From Salinivirgaceae bacterium (GTDB lineage Bacteria; Bacteroidota; Bacteroidia; Bacteroidales; SZUA-534), in contig JAFXQB010000025.1 of assembly GCA_017527435.1 (NCBI GenBank), positions 186,001 through 250,000 on the forward strand: a stretch of 64,000 bases of DNA, in the 5' to 3' direction. The notes beneath the pieces were generated by a model. That model saw only the letters and a program-made list of their open reading frames with translations, searched no databases and was not told where the DNA came from. Both the position numbers and the translations under genes were made by a program. Positions 60,877 through 64,000 of this stretch are shown here, in pieces (within the stretch, counting starts at the first letter, position 1; the number at the start of each line of letters is the position of its first letter).

Positions 60877-61266
60877 ATGGAAAGAAAAACAAAAATCGTC
60901 GCGCTGTGGACGCTCACCCTTGCGGGATTCCTGGCGCACTCGCTAACCGACGCAATGCCTGCCTTTTGGGGCGAGAGCATTGCCGCTATGACACCGCCCG
61001 CTTCGGTGGGGATGATTTCGTTTATGATGCTGCTCACCTACACGGTGCCCGCCGTGGGCGTTCTGCTTGTAATGTTTGGCGGACGCAAATGCCTGGCAGT
61101 CAATGTGGTGCTGGCCTGCATTATGGCGGCTTTCACGGTGCTGCATATGTCGGAACTCATTGACGAGTTCAATCCCGCACAACTTCTGATTATGCCGCTG
61201 ATGGCCGTGGTGGCAATCCTGCTGGCGCGCGAGTCGCTGAAAATCAGAAAAGAAGAAAAAGCCTAA
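60877..61266 (+). CDS. Small four-helix membrane protein
   Basis: 129 residues from the ATG at 60877; the frame is open upstream but without conserved start. Four hydrophobic helices: about 7-24, 42-62 (VGMISFMMLLTYTVPAVGVLLVMF), 68-86 and 98-116, with a short charged tail. No family recognised. It is divergent from the porin gene by 269 bp, and the space carries the inverted repeat noted above. A role with the porin-imelysin set is possible but only by position. Confidence 0.7.
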   Translation: MERKTKIVALWTLTLAGFLAHSLTDAMPAFWGESIAAMTPPASVGMISFMMLLTYTVPAVGVLLVMFGGRKCLAVNVVLACIMAAFTVLHMSELIDEFNPAQLLIMPLMAVVAILLARESLKIRKEEKA

Positions 61267-61339
61267 AACAAAGAACCATAGCCATTTACATAAAGATAAA
61301 CTTTTTCTTTTGGTGTTTGCTATTATATTGCTGATATAC

Positions 61340-61371
61340 AAAAAGAAAACCCACCTTTGTTTGAAAGTGGG
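61340..61371 (-). terminator. Terminator of the mobile-element gene cluster
   Basis: Read on the minus strand, CCCACTTT (61371-61364) pairs with AAAGGTGGG (61358-61350) with one bulge and is followed by TTTTCTTTTT. It lies about 100 bp past the last minus-strand gene. Confidence 0.75.
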
Positions 61372-61386
61372 TAACAATTCAGTAAC
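61371..61386 (-). repeat. GTTACTGAATTGTTAC, partial third copy of the element repeat
   Basis: On the minus strand it resembles the core at 62253-62269 (GTTACTGAATTGGTAAC). It lies at the left end of the minus-strand cluster, overlapping the terminator. Confidence 0.6.
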
Positions 61387-61467
61387 AAAATGGCCATTTA
61401 TTCAGGCCTTTGTGGGTTTTCCCTTTGGCAAATATAATGTTTATTTCAATTCAGGCGGTTGCCGCTG

Positions 61468-61869
61468 TTATTTGAGAAAATCAGGCACCGTTTCAATAAA
61501 ACCAAAATCAGGCTCATTGGCGACAAAACGCCCGCCAATGGCTTTTAATGCAACCATACCCACAAATATATCTTTGATAAACATTCTGTATAGTTGGCCG
61601 TTTTCAATGCCAACAGCCCATTTTTCTTTTTCATCGGGCGGCAATTGCTCAAATAGTTCTTTGGTTGTTGGCTCATCGTTTGGTATGTAGCCAACGCCCC
61701 TGTATAGGCATTTAATGAAATAATCAAGTTGTTGGGCGGTTATCGGCTTTGTTGGGTTGTACCCGTCTAACAGGCTCTTAAAACTTGCTACTTTGCTCAA
61801 ATCAAGCCAACCGCTTTTTATGGCTTTGGCTATTTCAACAACATCGGTGTTACTCAATTTTATTTTCAT
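61468..61869 (-). CDS. Hypothetical protein of the mobile element
   Basis: 133 residues, cytosolic. Helical (VVEIAKAIKSGWLDLSKVASFKSLL), then ITAQQLDYFIKCLYRGVGYIPND and a Pro/Glu linker LPPDEKEKW. No family recognised. The shared LPPDE motif also occurs in the overlapping upstream gene product (EQLPPDEYIR), which may mean they are distantly related or co-adapted. Overlaps the upstream gene by 20 bases. Confidence 0.65.
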   Translation of the reverse strand: MKIKLSNTDVVEIAKAIKSGWLDLSKVASFKSLLDGYNPTKPITAQQLDYFIKCLYRGVGYIPNDEPTTKELFEQLPPDEKEKWAVGIENGQLYRMFIKDIFVGMVALKAIGGRFVANEPDFGFIETVPDFLK

Positions 61870-62203
61870 CGTTTTCTTTGTTTTGTAGTTCTAACAATCG
61901 GGTTGATACTCTGTTTACCATTTCATCAGGTAGCGACAAAATCAGTTCCTGTAACATCTCTTTTTCCTTTCTCAACACGTCATCGGGTGTGGTTGAGGCC
62001 ATTTTGGGCAAAACATAGTTCAACAGCGTTGTAAACGTTCTAATATACTCATCAGGCGGCAATTGTTCTAAATACTCATTAAAACGTTCTTTGCCGTTGC
62101 TCAATATATCGTTTACCCACGCCCTCAAATCGGTTGTTACCTTGTTTGGCGTTCCCTTTGGCCGCCCGTTGGGGTTGCCTGTGTGCCCTTTCTGTTGTGC
62201 CAT
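61850..62203 (-). CDS. Small protein with GNPNGRPKGTPNK start (DUF5681-like)
   Basis: 117 residues. N-terminus MAQQKGHTGNPNGRPKGTPNKVT is the basic Gly/Pro/Asn tag seen at the start of many phage and integrative-element proteins of the DUF5681 kind; in some phages it precedes terminase small subunits. The rest is helical (LRAWVNDILSNGKERFNEYLEQL, DDVLRKEKEMLQELILSLPDEMV). It may bind nucleic acid through the basic tag. Upstream space 62204-62308 carries the element repeat. Confidence 0.6.
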   Translation of the reverse strand: MAQQKGHTGNPNGRPKGTPNKVTTDLRAWVNDILSNGKERFNEYLEQLPPDEYIRTFTTLLNYVLPKMASTTPDDVLRKEKEMLQELILSLPDEMVNRVSTRLLELQNKENDENKIE

Positions 62204-62252
62204 AACTCTGAATGATTTTAATGTAATTCAATGTTGTTTTCTTTGCTTGTCG

Positions 62253-62297
62253 GTTACCAATTCAGTAACTAAATACATCTTACTATATAGAGAATTG
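62253..62297 (-). repeat. Element repeat, copy upstream of the GNPNGRPKG gene
   Basis: GTTAC (62253-62257), 7 bp, GTAAC (62265-62269), then TAAATACATCTTACTATA and TAGAGAATTG to 62297. The 33-nt part from GTAAC matches 63278-63310 with one mismatch. On the minus strand it lies between the end of the replication gene and the next start. Confidence 0.85.
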
Positions 62298-62308
62298 CTT
62301 TTGAGCGG

Positions 62309-63262
62309 TTACCGATTGAAAAATTTTACAGCCCGTTTCACTTTCTCATCAAGTTCTACAATAGCCTCGTTTGGCACAATGATATTCTCATCGATTTTCC
62401 CCGCCTCGTTAACGACCTCTCTCAAATCAAATGCCTGCTTTTTTGTCAGAATGCCCATTTGCTGTGCCTCTACTATTTGGCTCAACATTTCATTTGTGCC
62501 GCCCGCTCTTTCTATCAGTGAAAGAACGCCCATTTTATACAAATCTTTCTTTGTGGTCATAGCGTTAAAATTTGGTGTTACATCGTTAATTTTTTTAATG
62601 GCGCTGTAAGTGTCACGCCATCGGTACAACAGCATATTGAAAAAATGCTCATCGTACAGCATTGAGCCAACAACTTTACAACCCAAACGGGTTGAAACAC
62701 GGTTGTTGTAACGCTGTTCTATTCTCAACAAATTGCTGTTCCTGTATAACTCAGGTATAAATGCCCCCTCTCGTTTTTGCTCTTTGAGTTTGTCATAAAA
62801 CACAAATTGCTCGTTTTCCTGACTGTAATATATCGCTGTCGGCTGTGTCAATCGGCTGTAATGGCTCAATGCCCCAAAATGATTGTAGTAAACGTTTGGT
62901 TGGTAGCAAACCCTCAGATTTAGGGCAAAATGCAACTTTGGTATGTCTGCTCTGTCAATTGGTAGGTGCAACCTGTCTGATAGGTTTTCAATCGCCCGTT
63001 GGGTTTCTTTCCTGTCTAACTCTGACAGATTGTTGCCTAAATGCCATTTACACAAACTACCATCAATGATTTTTACCCGCCTCTCTGTAACAGAAACAGT
63101 GTAAATGTTACCATTACCCGCCAAATACCCCGTTAAGGCCGTGCTACCATCGGCAAATGTGGTTTGTTTCACATCGCTTAGGTAACACGGGGTTTCTGCT
63201 AAAAAATCAGTTCCCTGTGCCTCATCGGCTGTCAACCTGAAATGTACTGTATCAAAACTCAT
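62309..63262 (-). CDS. Phage/plasmid gene II-like replication initiator
   Basis: 317 residues resembling the gene II/X family of filamentous-phage and plasmid rolling-circle replication proteins (N-terminal MSFDTVHFRLTADEAQGTDF; central KLHFALNLRVCYQPNVYYNHFGALSHYSRL; LLRIEQRYNNRVSTRLG). The family nicks its origin and drives rolling-circle replication; the catalytic tyrosine cannot be pointed to with certainty. The C-terminal 70 residues are helical. The start lies directly next to the repeat at 63266-63310, which may be its operator or origin. It is the key gene for reading this region as a replicating element. Confidence 0.6.
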   Translation of the reverse strand: MSFDTVHFRLTADEAQGTDFLAETPCYLSDVKQTTFADGSTALTGYLAGNGNIYTVSVTERRVKIIDGSLCKWHLGNNLSELDRKETQRAIENLSDRLHLPIDRADIPKLHFALNLRVCYQPNVYYNHFGALSHYSRLTQPTAIYYSQENEQFVFYDKLKEQKREGAFIPELYRNSNLLRIEQRYNNRVSTRLGCKVVGSMLYDEHFFNMLLYRWRDTYSAIKKINDVTPNFNAMTTKKDLYKMGVLSLIERAGGTNEMLSQIVEAQQMGILTKKQAFDLREVVNEAGKIDENIIVPNEAIVELDEKVKRAVKFFNR

Positions 63263-63265
63263 AGG

Positions 63266-63310
63266 GTTACTGATTTGGTAACTAAATACAACTTACTATA
63301 TAGAGAATTG
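63266..63310 (-). repeat. Element repeat, copy upstream of the replication gene
   Basis: GTTAC (63266-63270), 7 bp, GTAAC (63278-63282), then TAAATACAACTTACTATA and TAGAGAATTG. It covers the short space before the replication gene and the last codons (QFSI, stop) of the gene upstream. Confidence 0.85.
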
Positions 63311-63760
63311 AATATTTGCCTGTTTTCTCAATACCTCTATTTCTGTGTCTAACTCGCCATCGGCAAAAGCCTGATACAGCGTTTGACGGTCTTTGCTCAT
63401 TCCACGTGCCACAAAAACCTCAACCATTGCACCGTCTGAAACACTGTTATTGACTATACTCAGATTGTGGAAAACAAACAGCAAAGCGTCTGAGGTATCT
63501 TTCATATCGCCCCAACCAAAACAACTATCAACATCAGGTCGGTAAATACTACTGATATGCTTTGTTTTTGACAGCGCCATATCGGCTTTTCCTTTCTTTC
63601 CTGCCTCTGTGTGTTGGCTGTCGCCCAAATACACAAACAACTCTCTCGCTGTGTTTCTCAGAGCCTCAAATTGTGGGTAACTCTCAGTTGAGGCGATACA
63701 GTCCATTCTGTGTTTTGTGCCTACATTGTGCCTCAACACGTATAAATCAGTGAGTATCAT
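63296..63760 (-). CDS. Hypothetical protein of the mobile element
   Basis: 154 residues, cytosolic, no recognised family. Visible segments: ALRNTARELFVYLGDSQHTEAGKKGKADMALSKTKHISSIYRPDVDSCFGWGDMKDTSDALLFVFHNLSIV. Start overlaps the stop of the HTH gene upstream by 4 bases (ATGA), so they are co-translated. Its 3' end lies within the element repeat. Confidence 0.65.
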   Translation of the reverse strand: MILTDLYVLRHNVGTKHRMDCIASTESYPQFEALRNTARELFVYLGDSQHTEAGKKGKADMALSKTKHISSIYRPDVDSCFGWGDMKDTSDALLFVFHNLSIVNNSVSDGAMVEVFVARGMSKDRQTLYQAFADGELDTEIEVLRKQANIQFSI

Positions 63761-63993
63761 AGTTTGCCCCCTTTCTTATTGTTGCCAACACAATAGGCGA
63801 TTGCCTGTTGCTCAACCTCTGTGTATGTTGGCACACGGGTTGCACATAACCACGCCTCAACCTCTGACTTTTTAAAGAATGTCAGTTTGCCGCCATCGCT
63901 TTTGTAGTGTGGTATCTTTTTACCACTAACAAGGTTGTAAATGTAACCCACGCTCAACCCTGTAAGCGTTGCAAGTTCTTTTACGTTCAACAC
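63757..63993 (-). CDS. Excisionase-like helix-turn-helix protein
   Basis: 78 residues starting at GTG (63991-63993). LNVKELATLTGLSVGYIYNLVSGKKIPHYKSDGGKLTFFKKSEVEAWL is the winged MerR/excisionase-type HTH (helix_17 family). Such proteins start many integrative elements and direct excision or gene control. First visible gene of the cluster; what lies upstream is outside the window. Confidence 0.82.
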   Translation of the reverse strand: MLNVKELATLTGLSVGYIYNLVSGKKIPHYKSDGGKLTFFKKSEVEAWLCATRVPTYTEVEQQAIAYCVGNNKKGGKL

Positions 63994-64000
63994 GCTTTTA

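Overview
The window looks like a chromosomal segment of a member of the Bacteroidetes, most likely order Bacteroidales. Four things point there: promoter boxes of the TTTG-N19/20-TAnnTTTG type; two BspA-like surface proteins with type IX secretion (T9SS) C-terminal domains; families largely confined to this phylum (DUF4301, DUF4494, DUF2027-Smr, short MenE); and the menF-D-B-C-E gene order. No rRNA, tRNA, CRISPR array or complete insertion sequence was recognised. Genus cannot be told from the sequence alone.

Layout. 1-18.7 kb is mostly housekeeping: the start of gap (GAPDH), a 43-residue lipoprotein, an iron alcohol dehydrogenase, recN, queA, a DUF2027-Smr protein, DUF4301, two tandem TonB paralogues, ppdK, a small DNA-binding protein, a secreted acetylesterase, radC, a nitroreductase and DUF4494. 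18.9-22 kb holds glmS and a YitT-family membrane protein, separated by a cluster of short degenerate repeats. 22-29.2 kb is accessory: an ATPase/DUF4143 gene preceded by four copies of a 13-mer at an exact 32-bp period, then two large leucine-rich-repeat surface proteins. 29.3-37.5 kb carries an overlapping sigma/anti-sigma/DUF4097 cassette, a TPR-thrC-DUF368 operon and two exported LPP20-like proteins. 37.5-48.7 kb has an ABC-F ATPase, asd, a lamin-tail-domain surface protein, a flippase, a glycosyltransferase, der and era. 48.8-54.4 kb is the menaquinone operon menF-D-B-C-E. 54.7-61.3 kb has an acetyltransferase, an aldose-epimerase-like gene, and a porin / imelysin / di-heme cytochrome set with a divergent small membrane protein.

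61.3-64 kb is different in character: small, overlapping, lower-GC genes all on the minus strand. They encode an excisionase-like HTH protein, an unknown protein, a phage/plasmid gene II-like replication protein, a GNPNGRPKG-type small protein and another unknown. A 45-bp repeat with an inverted GTTAC-N7-GTAAC core occurs twice, plus one partial copy. I read this as one end of an integrated rolling-circle element that continues beyond the window.

The most unusual signals are the phased 32-bp array upstream of the DUF4143 ATPase, a REP-like palindrome sitting in frame inside the sorting-domain coding sequence of both LRR proteins, the GTTAC/GTAAC repeats in the mobile element, and the porin-imelysin-cytochrome set whose spacers are filled with degenerate repeats.
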